DNA of 64,000 nt from Jaapia argillacea MUCL 33604 (taxonomy: Eukaryota; Basidiomycota; Agaricomycetes; Jaapiales; Jaapiaceae): the NCBI GenBank assembly GCA_000697665.1, contig KL197710.1, forward strand, positions 108,078 to 172,077, given 5' to 3'. Shown here one piece after another: positions 37,122-48,900 of the stretch. A program made the position numbers and the translations under genes. The notes beneath the pieces are model-generated. The model was given only the letters and a program-made list of their open reading frames with translations, was not told the origin of the DNA and made no database searches. Position 1 is the first letter of the stretch. Every line of letters starts with the position of its first letter.

Positions 37122-37706
37122 ATGACACGAGCGACCCAATTCGCCGTCATAACCACAGTGCTCACAACACTCTACCTCCTCGTTTTCTTCTCCTTCTTGT
37201 CTGTCCCGTTCGTCAGTGAAGAAGTGGTGGGACAGTTATTACCTGTTGTATGTTCTCTCCTTCACCCTCTTCCTACCATTCCTTCCTTCATCTGACCATA
37301 AACCTTCATCACCCTCGTCACCCCATCACAACACCTAACCCCCCCCATTCACCCCACAGATCCCCTGGTGGTTACTCGTCGCTTTCGGTTCTTACTCGCT
37401 CTGGAGTCTCGGATGGGGTTTATGGACATTTAGAGATTGTCCAGAGGCTTATGAGGAGTTATTACTCGTACGTTTCCTCTCTTCCCTCTTTCCCTTCCTC
37501 TCTTCTGCTTTCCTTGCTGCCCCCCATTTTCCGCAATTCAAGGTCAAGAACGTTTGCCCCTTTTCGATTTTGATACGCCACGACATTACTCTTCATACCA
37601 ACATTTTATGCTGTATACTAACGAACTGATTGTCACCACCACTTCCCAACAGGAAATCACACAAGCCAAAGAGGAGTTACGAGCAAAGGGTGTTTCGGTT
37701 GACTGA
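37122..37706 (+). CDS. DPM3: Dolichol-phosphate mannosyltransferase subunit 3
   Basis: Three exons (37,122-37,247; 37,360-37,467; 37,653-37,706) give 95 residues, the usual DPM3 size. The N-terminal half holds a hydrophobic hairpin (about residues 8-30 and 42-60), and the C-terminal part has the family signature TFRDCPEAYEELLLEI followed by AKEELRAKGV. DPM3 tethers the catalytic DPM1 to the ER membrane; the enzyme makes dolichol-phosphate-mannose for N-glycans, O-mannosylation and GPI anchors. It converges with the CstF-like gene, 151 bp apart. Confidence 0.92.
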
Positions 37707-37857
37707 GTAGACACACTTCTTTCACCTCTCCCCTTGTCCCGTCCTCGCTGAGAATTAGAGTGGTGGTAAACCGAGAGTGGTACGCTATCGAAGAGGATGT
37801 TATCAGTATTTAATCCGGTTCTATCACACTTCCATACAACACAACATCCAACATATC

Positions 37858-38936
37858 CTATCCGCGAGTCTGAAAGTGAAAGTGAAAGTAAAAAGAGGGA
37901 CGTACGATTTGGAGGATCGTATCCCGTTCGCTTGGTGGTAATCTCCTGATATCATCTGAAGTCATGGATATGATACGAGTTATCATTGCCTGTGAACCCC
38001 CCGAAAAAAGTAAATAAAACGTCGATTGTGGGTGAAAGTGGACGGACCTTTTGTTGATCACCCATCCCACCCAAGGCGTCCATTACCCCACCGCTCCCTG
38101 GAGCAGGAGGGGGAGCGTTGTACCCCTGGTTTTGAGGAGGGTAGGATGGTGTAGGGGGTGGGGGATATGAGGAGGGTTGGGTTTGGTATTGAGGGGGTTG
38201 GTATGGTTGTTGTTGCTGCTGCTGGGGGTAGGCTGGTGGTTGTTGTTGTGCCGGGTATGCTGGCGGTTGTGCCTGAGACGCATAAGATGAAGAAGGGTAA
38301 GAGGCTGGAGGTTGGGTGTAAGCAGGGTTAGAGGGTGGGTATGAAGTTGATGGGGCTTGGTACGATGAGGGGTATGGCGTTGATGATGCTGGGGGAGCGT
38401 ATGAAGGAGCCGTAGGGGGTTGGTATGGAGGTTGTTGTTGTTGTTGTTGTTGTTGGTTGGGATAGGAGGGAGCGGGGGGTGGAGCTTGGTATGTTGGATT
38501 TGGGGGGTATTGGGGAGGGAGGGTTTGGGGGGTTATGGTACGTGAGGGAACTGGGAGGGGTGTTGGAACTGGAACTGGAACTGGAACCGGCGCTGGTGCT
38601 GGGGTCGCGGTGGGGTTTTGAGCATACGTCGCTAGTGTTTTCTACGCGTTTTAACTCAGCATGAGTTCGATGGATTCAAGGAGGAAGGAAGGGATGGAGG
38701 GGAGACAGACCTGGAGAACTTCAATGTTGATAGCGTTCATCTTTACCATTAATGCTATTAGGATGTAGGAGAGTTGGGGTTGGGAGTTGAGGATTGTGCG
38801 GGCTTGGTCGGGGGTTGTTTTCTGCGGGTTTTTGATAGGTGTGAGGTTGGAGGAATATGTGGAGGAATGGAGGGGAACGTACTTTGAGTTGGAGGAGGAG
38901 CTCGATGAGCTGGTCTTCTTGCAGTGGTTGGGCCAT
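37858..38936 (-). CDS. CstF-64-like protein with hinge and C-terminal domain but no RRM
   Basis: The start MAQPLQEDQLIELLLQLK is spliced to KTTPDQARTILNSQPQLSY and IALMVKMNAINIEVLQ, which resembles the CSTF2 hinge that binds CstF-77 and symplekin. A long Pro/Gln/Tyr-rich region follows, with a run of Gln encoded near 38,431-38,455. The end, MITRIISMTSDDIRRLPPSE then RDTILQI, matches the CstF-64 C-terminal helix domain. The usual N-terminal RNA-recognition motif is absent, and no RRM is seen in the 285 bp up to DNMT1. The last intron would be only 36 nt (37,870-37,905) and is in frame, so it may be retained. A role in mRNA 3'-end formation is inferred from the domains. Confidence 0.75.
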
Positions 38937-39220
38937 GTTTTATTTGTTCTTGGAGAACGGGATCGATGAGTTCTGGAAATTTGGGGACGTGGAGGACTTC
39001 AAGTTTGTGATGAACAGAGGAAGAGGAACGTGTGTGGCTGAACGCCGGCGCCTCTTTCTCCTGCCTCACGTCCGAGTCGGTGGCCGAGCGTGGACTTGGG
39101 CGTTGGACGTCTACGACCTCAACATAAGCTAGCGTCCGCTATATCTGATATCCTGCTGGCTTTAATCCACAACCTCTGAGCTTTCTCTTCTTTGATCTGT
39201 CCCTAGTTCGACGACTCGAG

Positions 39221-42200
39221 ATGCCTCCCCGTCGTCCGACAGCCTTCGAAGTATCCTTCCCCGGCGAAGCTTCCACATCCCAAGGTCCTACTAGCCCACC
39301 CTTCACCCTTTATGTCCAAAACCTCATCACCACATTTATCAGGTCCGAAGAAACGTGTCGCAGATGAGCCTACCGCTGCCCTTCGTGCCAACGTAAGTGG
39401 CATTCATCTGATTCGGCAAGTCAGATGAAGGAAGTTTGAGACCTGTCTCATAGGAGGGACCGACGAAACGAGGAAGAGCGGAGGGATCGAAGCCCAAAGG
39501 AGGTACGTCCCGACTCCACTCATCTAGCATATGTCCTCCAACTGGTACAAATCGACTTCAAAGGCGAGACCTACCGTCCAAACCCCGCCGACATCCCCGA
39601 ACCAAATACACTCCTCGAAGGCGAAGATCCCCCAGACTCCCCAGACTCCTCAGACGACAAACCAATCCGCATCCTAACCGATTTCACAATCTTCGACCCC
39701 AACTCCGCTCGGGAACTTCTCTCACTTGACTTGCTTTTCGAATGTGATGACGAGGAGGGGGGAGGAGGGAGGGCGTTTGAAGGTGCTGGGATTGTGATGC
39801 CTTTTTATGTTAATGAGCAAGATGAGGTTGAGGATGATGTTGGTGGGACAGGGCAGGGTGAAGGTGTTAGGATGCGTTTGAGTGCGATATTTCGGTGGAT
39901 GATTGATTATACGCAGGTTGGAGAGTAAGTCGTTCCTTTTTCACTCCCAGCGCATAGAATCGTAAATCTGATCATTATTTGACATTTTAGCCCGTTCTAC
40001 ATCGAGACCCAATATGCTTGGTACATATTGGAAAGCCCATCGTATCAATACTCACCTTACTTCCGAGAATTCGCCATGAAACATCGACTAGCCCAACTCG
40101 CCATCTCAAATATTCTAATGGGGACCAGCCCGGCGAGTTTTATCGAGAGCATAACGAGTACGTGGGATGACACCGTCGGAGGTACCTTCTCCGAGAAAGA
40201 GCTAAGTGAAGTAGTAAGTCCCACCTTCGCCCCTTCGCCCCTTCGCCCCTTCTACCTTCCAACCAACCATCATATTCATCTATTTACCAATAATAGACCC
40301 CCTTCATCCAAGAAACCCTCCAAACCCTCTTCACCTCCACAAAACTCACCGAGCGCGAACTAACTCGTTCCCCCCTCTACTGCCACATCTTCCACACCCC
40401 TCCCCCCTCAACCTCATTCACACCCCCTCTCCTCCCCTCCCTCCTCCGCGGGAACCTAGACTTAGCAGTCCTGAAACCCGAAAACCAAAACCCAACACAT
40501 GTAACGCCGTTCATCGCGTCTCTCGCTTCGACATATTTTAGTGAGAGGTTGGTTGTGGTTGGACCACCGCCGAAGAAGGTGGATAGGAAGGTTGAGAAGG
40601 CTAGGAAGGTGGAGGGGAGGGATAGGTTAGGGGCTTTGGTGGACGTTGCAAATGGACCGAGTTTGACGGAGAGGGTTAGGGGGAGGGGTGGGAGGACTGT
40701 GGGAGTTAAGGTGGATTATGTGGAGTATAGGGTATGTTGGCTTTTGGTGGTTGTTGGGTTTGGGCTTATTGGTCTTTTTCGTAGGTTGGGGATGTTGTGC
40801 TTACCCCTGCTGGGTTGGATGGAACCAAATCTTCACCGAAATTCCCTTCGAAGGCGGAAGACCTTCCGGTGAATGCCCAGATTCCCGATTACTTTTGGTT
40901 CGTCCTCCCACCTCATCCCCCATTTCCCGCTCCTCCATCCCGGGCTTATATCCGACTTCAGGTTCGGAGAAATCATACATTTTTCAGACACTCGAGACAT
41001 CATCCACGTCCGTTGGTTCCAACACGGTTCCAAAACCGCCCTCGAGGAAATCTCAGATCCTCAAGAACTTTTCCTTACTGATATTTGTGACGATATTGGG
41101 TTTGATGCTATTGTGGGGAAAGTGAATGTTCATTGGCGGGTTTCGCGAGGTGGGGGGTATCCCTATGCGGAGATTCCTCTGGAAGAATATTTCTGCAAGT
41201 TCGTTTGCTCCTTTCGTCCTCATTCTTGTATACTTGACTTTCTGACATGCTTGAAACCCGATAGGTTTGTTTATGATCCCCGACTAGCAACATTCACCGA
41301 TATCGGTCCCAGCCGTTCTCTAACCCCCAACTCAACCAACTGCCCCGCATGTCAAATGAAAGAAGAGTGGGACTCGCTCAATCTTCCCACTTTCACCAGA
41401 ATAGAATCGGGGTTCAAATACAAAGGTCACTCATACCATATCCTTGATTTTGTGTTGTTGGAGAATGAGGCTAGAGATGGACCATGTATAATTGGTCAGA
41501 TCCAACATATCCAGTATCCCAGTGCTGGGGCGGCGAGGCTTGGGAAGTTGCCGAGTTTGAGGGTGAGGGTGTTGGGGAGGATGACAGATATTTTTGGGAT
41601 TTGTCCGATGGATGTTATTAGGGATGAGGTATGTTTGTTTGTTATCACTGCTGCGAAGGTTCGAGGGGGTGATGTTATGAATATAGCGACACCTTTTCTT
41701 CACGGAAACTATCATCGAGACCAACGCCGGAACGATAATCAGACCCTGCTACGTCGTCCATCGTCGATCCTTCCCGAACGAAACGATCTCCGAATGGACC
41801 CTCATCTCCCCCGACCACTTCTTCGTCCAATACAAAGCTCCTTCCCTAACTGTCACATCCTGGGGTCAACTCTCGAAACTCACCAAACTTCGGGACGTGG
41901 AACAATGTAAGTTTTGTTGGGATGGGAAACTCGAGTGGATGGAGAGGTGGAAAGCATCTTTTGGTGCGTTGAAGGCAAAGCCTTTAAGGGTGTTTGATCC
42001 GTTTGCTGGGGTTGGGGCGTTTGGGTTGGGGATGGAGGAGAGTGGGTGTTGGAAGGTTACTCATGCTGTGGAGATTTCGCCTAGTGCGGCTAGAACTTTG
42101 AAGTAAGTTTTTCTTTTATTTTTCTGTTGGGTTTGTGTGCTTATAGGTTCAGACGGAATTCACCTGAAACGGTGGTTTACAATCAGTGTTCCAATAAGGT

Positions 42201-43983
42201 GTTACAGTACGCTATCAAGACACATTCCCAACATCAGAATATCAAGGTGCCGCTCAGTCTCGAAACGAAACAACCACTCCCTCCACCTCCCAAGCCTGAT
42301 GATATTGATTGTATTGTTGCTGGGTTTCCGTGGTACTGTCACTATCCCCTTTTTGTCAGGAAGTTGCTCACTTTTTTTTTCTAGCCAACCTCATTCAGCT
42401 CTGAACATGTTCAAGAGAGCTGATGACCGAAAGACTAACCTGATCTTAAATCTCCTTTCATGGGTTGACCATCTGAAACCCATTTACTGCTACTTTGAGA
42501 ATGTCAGAGGATTTCTCAAGTTTAACCTCAAGACATATCAGGCAGATCGGCATGTGGTAACAGGAGGGATTGAGATGGGTGGATTGAAGTTTGTTCTGCA
42601 TGCCATGATTGCTATGGAGTATGCTTTCTCGTATCATTCTATCCTTATACTTACTTACTTTTGTAGCTATCAAGTTCGATTCTCCTTGCTTCAAGCAGGA
42701 CATTATGGCACACCACAGACTCGAGTCCGATTCTTCTTGGTTGCAGCCAAAAAGGGACATCCATTACCTGATTTCCCCCAACCTACCCATGACTTCCCGA
42801 ATAATGACAACCTCCAGATCTCGCTGTCTATTGGTGACAATATCAGGCCCATTCGGGCTGATAGAGGGGTTGCACCACAGTCCTTCATCTCGGTCAATGG
42901 TTTGTTGTTTTCTCATCATTTCTATCTTTCAATATTTATATAATATTAATAGATGCAATTGCTGACCTTCCTCAGTTTGACTGGTATGCTCTTCACCTTG
43001 TTATTCAAATTTATAGTAATATCTATCTCAGGAAGAACCCCAAACCAAGAGGATGCCAAGATCATGAACAAGCCAGATCCATTCCTGTGCTTGAATGTAG
43101 AAAATCAGAGAAGTGGTGTGGGATGAAGGGGGCTGTTGAGTACAGTTCTGACCCACTATCTGCTTTTCAGGTGTGGTGTCGGCAAGGGAAAGTGGTTCGT
43201 GATCTACAACATTTCACTCGGGTGTATGATGAACCCATTATTGAAAGGTATGGACTTTTCTTGAAGTTACTAAGTTGACTGATTGGATTCATGTCCAGAG
43301 TTTTGAACATTCCACTTAACCCTCAAGCTGATTATCGAGGTGAACTTGGCTATTAGATTCCCTACCTATATATCCTTAATATCTGATGGTTTCATCAAGC
43401 TTTGCCTGCCCACTTACAAGAATGGCAGACAGCAAATCCATCATCTGCCAATGCTAGGCAGGGATTTAAGCCTGGTCAGTTCTTTTCACATCCTTCCTGG
43501 ATCTGTGACTAATCCATCTTTGATTCTCTGCCCTATGCATAGGTTTATATGGCCGGATTGATAAGAATAGTTACTTCTCCACCACAGTAACAAATATGGA
43601 ACCCACAGCCAAGCAAAGTTGGGTTCTCCATCCCTCTGTATGTATTTTTTCTTGAGCTGTAGCAGTTGCTGTTCTGGCTCACTGGCTATTTAGTGTAAAC
43701 GAGTTGTCACTGTTCGGGAACTGGCAAGATCTCAAGGTTTCCCAGATCATTTTACCTTTAGTGCCATTGGTGATAATGTTAAAACTGTCTGTCTTGTTCT
43801 ATTGATTCTGCTGTAACGTGTAACTGATGTACAGTGTCACTGATATAGATGCATCGACAAATTGGGAATGCAGTCCCGTGGCCACTTGCAGCAGCACTGG
43901 GATGGGAGCTTCGCAATGCCCTCATTCAGAAGCATATGGAGGATTTGGATGAGGTTGAGCAAACTGCCATTGTCATCGATTGA
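39221..43983 (+). CDS. DNMT1-type cytosine-5 DNA methyltransferase
   Basis: A multi-exon gene with the DNMT1 layout. A short basic N-terminus (PKKRV, TKRGRA) is followed by a replication-foci domain ([19 protein letters not shown] and on, about 39,540-40,200), two BAH domains (about 40,690-41,220 and 41,400-41,880) and the catalytic domain from 41,990. Catalytic motifs: [26 protein letters not shown], with the Cys codon split by the intron ending at about 42,384; [60 protein letters not shown]. It should copy CpG methylation after replication and silence repeats like those in the left third of this window. Base composition drops in GC from about 42,130 on. It is divergent from the CstF-like gene. 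Confidence 0.9.
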
Positions 43984-44384
43984 CTTGGACTGAGGGCTTA
44001 TATGGATCATGACTAATATTGATACTTCTGTGCAAACATGGAGTGAGATGCACACCCACATTGCAAAATTCTCTCGACACCATCCTCCCATGGTGAAACA
44101 TGTGAACTTTGAACTACATGCTTTCACATCAGAAGAGATGACAGTCAGGTACTTCCTTTCGCTCAGTGTTTTCGCAGGCTAATTGAACACCTCCAGTTTT
44201 GTCGTCCCTCGTTTTCTGCACAGGAATGCTGGTGAATCAAGTCAATCTCGTAGATGTGTCAATGAACAGGATGTGATAACGTGGGTCCATGGTTAGCTAC
44301 GACTATGGGCGGAGGACTGAGAGGGCGTCGAAGGAGTTCAGTTTGAGTAATGGTCAAGAACACTTGGGACAGTACTGTACACAT
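43984..44384. other. DNMT1 3' flank
   Basis: I find no gene in this stretch. It likely contains the DNMT1 3' untranslated region. Confidence 0.5.
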
Positions 44385-44629
44385 CTGAATGGAGGCAACG
44401 GCCTGGGGACCATTACACCCCCCCTTTAGCAACGGAGCCCCAAAATACCATTACACTCCCAGAATTGGCAACTGGCCAAAGGCCGGAACCGAATTTTTGC
44501 ATTACTGTTGGTCTCATCGGAGCATTACATGGACCTGTGTTGGCAACCGGTCCACCATTACCCATTACACACCCCGAAATAGGCAACGCAACGGGGGTGC
44601 CATTACGCATTACCGTTGCCTCCATTCAG
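44385..44629. mobile_element. Small inverted-repeat element built of short repeated words
   Basis: CTGAATGGAGGCAACGG at 44,385-44,401 is the inverse of CCGTTGCCTCCATTCAG at 44,613-44,629. The flanks ACACAT and ACGCAT could be a diverged 6-bp target duplication. The inside is dense in the words GGCAAC and CCATTAC, repeated many times. No coding capacity is seen. Probably a MITE. Confidence 0.6.
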
Positions 44630-45186
44630 ACGCATACAGTATTGATATCGATACTTTTGCAATGTTGGGCCAGGGATTTTAATGCCTCCGTGGCATTTGG
44701 GACGAAAGCAGAATGTAGGTAGCACCCCATAGTGTACCAGATTAATGCTCTTCACGAGTCCCTTTGAGTCCATGTATGAGACACGGATAGCACTTCGTGC
44801 CGAGACGCCCGGACACGAGGTGGGAAACTTTGATAGGCATCCGAGTCGGATGCCTATCGAAGTTTCCTACCAGCTGTAGTGTCCACTGAAATGACAAGTC
44901 GATGATCACTAAGGAAAAGGCACATCAAAGTGAGTTTTTGGAAGATTTGCCCAGTACGGAACAGGGAAGATGTCTTGGGGATGGACGGAGCTTCCGTCGA
45001 TGAGTCCACTCGATATAGCCTAGTCAACACTAGCGAATAGATGCAGGTATTCGGTTCAATGCGGAAGGAGAAAATGGGGTCAAGGTAGAGACAAGGCGGC
45101 CACATCGATATCGGAAGAGTATTAAAAACACAGGTAGAGGTAGGCAGGGCGTCAGAGTCCGAAGCAAGCGAGAATGAGCGCAGTCT
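44630..45186. other. Spacer downstream of Swi5
   Basis: No gene is recognised. It contains the hairpin at 44,823-44,867 and probably the Swi5 3' untranslated region. Confidence 0.5.
44823..44867. repeat. Strong 21-bp hairpin
   Basis: GGAAACTTTGATAGGCATCCG, three bases (AGT), then its inverse with one mismatch. Such a near-perfect short-loop stem could be a transposon end pair, a structured RNA, or a 3'-end signal. Nothing around it decides. Confidence 0.7.
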
Positions 45187-45653
45187 TCAGTCCTCGTTCG
45201 TTAATCCCAAGTCTTCGTGAATTTGTCGAATTGTAGTTTGCTTTAGCGCCGCAAGCTGGCGCGGGAAATAATTAGCGATAACGGGGGAGATCCCGTCGAT
45301 GTCAAACATACTCGTCCGATGAGGATCTGAGAAATAGATGGCAGGATGAGTTCAGCAGTTCAAGATACAGGAGCACAGAACAAGCCACTTGAGTCGCGTC
45401 CTTGGCTTCGTTATATTGGTGTAAGAGTTTGATATGCTTGGAGACCAGTTTCTCGGCGTCGACATCGGCTCTGCGCCGAATGTCAAGAGAATTAGCGACA
45501 AATCGGCCGGATCCCTCACCCTACGATGTTTTGGAGTTTGTCGACCTCGGCTTGGAGGGAGTCAACTCGAGCTTGTTGTTTCTGTATGTTGTGAGGTGAT
45601 ATCAGCATGCTCAAGGAATTAAAACTGACTTTCTGCGAGAATGAGGCGTGCAT
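45187..45653 (-). CDS. Swi5 recombination accessory protein
   Basis: Five short exons give a protein of about 84 residues: MHASFSQK, then QQARVDSLQAEVDKLQNIV (coiled coil), ADVDAEKLVSKHIKLLHQYN followed by EAKDATQ, ILIGR, and LAALKQTTIRQIHEDLGL at the C-terminus. The order 'coiled coil, HIKLLHxYNExKD, then a short helix ending in GL' is the Swi5/Sae3 signature. With Sfr1 it stimulates Rad51 and Dmc1 strand exchange. Splice sites follow GT-AG, for example donor GTGAGG after NIVG. It is divergent from the ABC transporter gene, with about 300 bp between starts. Confidence 0.85.
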
Positions 45654-45954
45654 CGTACGGGGAGAGATGTGGATGTGGAAGTTGAAGACGCGGCGAAATT
45701 GTTTACGCGTTGTTTGGCTCGGCTGTGGCTATTTCGAACTGTATGATGCTTCCTTGTGCACCCGTGCGCATGGTCGACCTTGTGCTGGCCGTCGCAGTAA
45801 TGTGCCGAGCTATTCCCAGATTTCTTCTCATCAACCATATCCGCGCTTTTTTTGCAGTGAAGGACTGCGCAGACCTCACACGATCGGAACATGAAGAGTT
45901 TGTAGGCTGCTCTTGCCCACCATCCCATCGAATTCCCTGTCAGGTAAAGGAGTG

Positions 45955-48900
45955 ATGGCGGCCTTATTCTTTCGTCAATTTTGGGCTTTATGTTGGAAGA
46001 ACTGGATTGTATTGTCAAAACATCCTCTGGTGCGTCCATCTAGGATTTGATCGAGACTACTTTGGCTAACCTCGTTCTGTGGGTATAGCTGAACTTGCTG
46101 AGGTGCTTCCTTGCACCAGTAGGATATGGCATCTTCCTCGCCGTTGCTCAGCTCTTCCTCATCAAACCCAACAATGTGAGCTTTCCTCTCTCGGGTTTCA
46201 ACGGTACCCTCAATCTTTTGCCGACAGTACGGACTTGGATCACCTGTGCCGATTCGCTCTCTCAACGATGCTTATGACGGTTCTATGGCTTTCATATGGG
46301 CAGACGGTACAAACGGATTGGGCGTCGCCTCGGCAGCAGACGTTATGGCTCTTGTTACCCGAAACTTCACCGATGCACAGATGCACAATGTCAAGCAATT
46401 AGCATCTCCGGAAGATATACCCGCTGCTTGTCGCGAAAATTTCAACTTGTTCTCTGAGTGCTTTGCAGCGGTTTCATTCAATACCATGCCCGTTGCTTCG
46501 GATGATAGTACACCGATCAACTACACCATTCATGCAGATGGGGGCCTTGCTCACATCGATGTTGTTAATCATTTAAGCGATTATGAGTTGAGGGTATTAC
46601 CCCTACAGTTTGCAATTGATCGGGTTCGTTTGGGCTCTGTACATCTCTCCTGCACTTACTGACGATGGACGTTTAGGCTATCATTGAACTGCAGACAGGG
46701 GTCATGGTCCCCACCCCGATGGAACTACCATTTTCTCAAGAGACGAATGAAGAGCAGAGCACGTCCATCCGCTTGAGTAGGCCACCCCGATTGCCTTGCG
46801 CGTATGGTTGTCTCAATTTGCATATAGGTTACATTCGAGGCTTGCGGACTCTTCTTGTGCTTGCCTTGTGAGTAAAGCTTTCCGCCGAGATCCACCGAGA
46901 CTGACCTTGTTGTCCAGGTTTATCTGCTTTGTCGGCATATCGTACCAACTCCCCGGTTCATTCATGGGCGAACGTGCGAACCTCCTAACTGCTCATCTCA
47001 AAGCAATGGGTCTCCTCGACTCTGCTCGAATCGTGTCAGTCTTTCATTCAAGAGCGTCCAGATTTTCCTAGCCTGACCGCTTCAACAGTTCGTGGCATGT
47101 GAGCGTATCACTGGCTTACCTCCCAGCATGGATAATAGTAGCCATCGTCTGGCATTACCGCATCTTCACCGCCTCAAACGTTGGACTAATCATCGTTGTC
47201 CACCTCTTACTCGGTTTCACCCTCGCCAGCTGGTCGTTTTTCGTTTCCGCTCCGTTTGGTCAGAGTCCTCAGCTCGCAGCTGTGGTATCCACATTCCTTT
47301 CTATCCTTTTTGCCATTCTCGCACTCGTATTTGCCAAAGCTAGCACCGGAGCCGCTTTCATTTTCACTATCATATTCCCTCCTGGGTTCTATATATTTGC
47401 GATTAGGGCGATTTGTGGGTTTGAGAACCATCAGCTCGCCACGAATCTGCTGAAGGGGGACCCGGATAATAACGTGATGTTGTTACCTTTGATCGTTGCA
47501 GCAATAGTGAGTACTTTCCATCCATGTGAGGCCTTTATGTTCGAGCTAGATTTTTGTCTTCTAGATCGACGTGTTCCTGTGGCCATGGTTGGCAGTCTTA
47601 CTCGAACGACGCCTCTACGATCCACGGAATCCTTCCAAAGGCAAAGGCTTTTTCCGCTTCCGCAAGCAAAGAGTCGAGGAAGATGGGCACCCGGCCATGT
47701 CACCCAACACAGCCATTTCTATTCGGAACTTATCAAAGGTGTTCAATACGTCGACCTTTAGAAGGGGAAAGGGCTTGGTGACTGCTGTGGCGGATCTGAC
47801 GCTTGATATCCCAAAGTATGGGATCTATGTATTACTTGGGTCAAATGGGTATGATCTCCTCTACCCCCTTTCAATTAGCTGAACTCACGAGCTTCGAATC
47901 GCAGCGCTGGCAAGTCAACCACACTCTCCATCCTAGGAAATCTCCTTGGCCGTACCTCCGGGAGTGTAACCTTTGAAGGCAACGTCTCCCGTCCTCCCCG
48001 TGGTACAATTGGTATTGTTCCTCAAAAGAACGTCCTCTTCCCTGATTTGACGTGTTACCAAACATTGAGGGTCTGGAGCGCTATCAAGCGATCGGATTTG
48101 AATGAGGAAGATGATATCGAGCAGTTGTTGAGGGCTTGCGATTTGGGGAGGAAGATGCATTCGAATGCGAATGTATTGAGTGGAGGACAGAAGAGGAAGT
48201 TGCAATTGGCTATTGGGCTGGTTGGAGGGTCACCTAGTGAGTTTTGTTGATCTCGCTCGTTGATCGCCAGGAATGGATGCTGATGTGTGTGAATAGTTGT
48301 GCTTGTCGATGAAGTGAGTCGGCAAGATTTGCCAGATGATTGTTTTGGCTTACGCCTACCCTTGCTTCTTAGTGCACTTCAGGAGTGGATCCTTTGTCTC
48401 GTCGGGCACTATGGAAGACTCTCATCGCTGTTCGTCATGAGCGTACCATCGTCTTCACCACCCATGTCAGCCGCACCCCTCTTCTACCTATTTTCTTCCA
48501 TCTGATTCCGATTCTTGTTTGATATAGTTCCTTGACGAAGCAGATCTTTTGGCGGATACCATCGCAGTGATTGCTCCCCCCGGCAAGCTCGTAGCCGAAG
48601 GAACCCCCGTCGCACTCAAGTCCAACCTTGGTGAAGGCTACACTGTTCAAGTCACTTTCAATGCACCTATCTTTGACTTCTTCGATGAGAAGACATCCCA
48701 CGAAGAGAAGCTTCATCCAGTTTCGAGACGCGATGCGTTACTGGACCGTATCCGCACGGTTGCTCCTTCTACATATGTTTCATCTCCCTCACCAACCTCA
48801 TCTGCCTATCACCTCAAGTCGAAGGATTCGGCGGTTGTGGAATCAGTGTTGCAGGTCCTTGATGCTGAAGGCTCTGGGTATGGCGTTGCCTCATATGACG

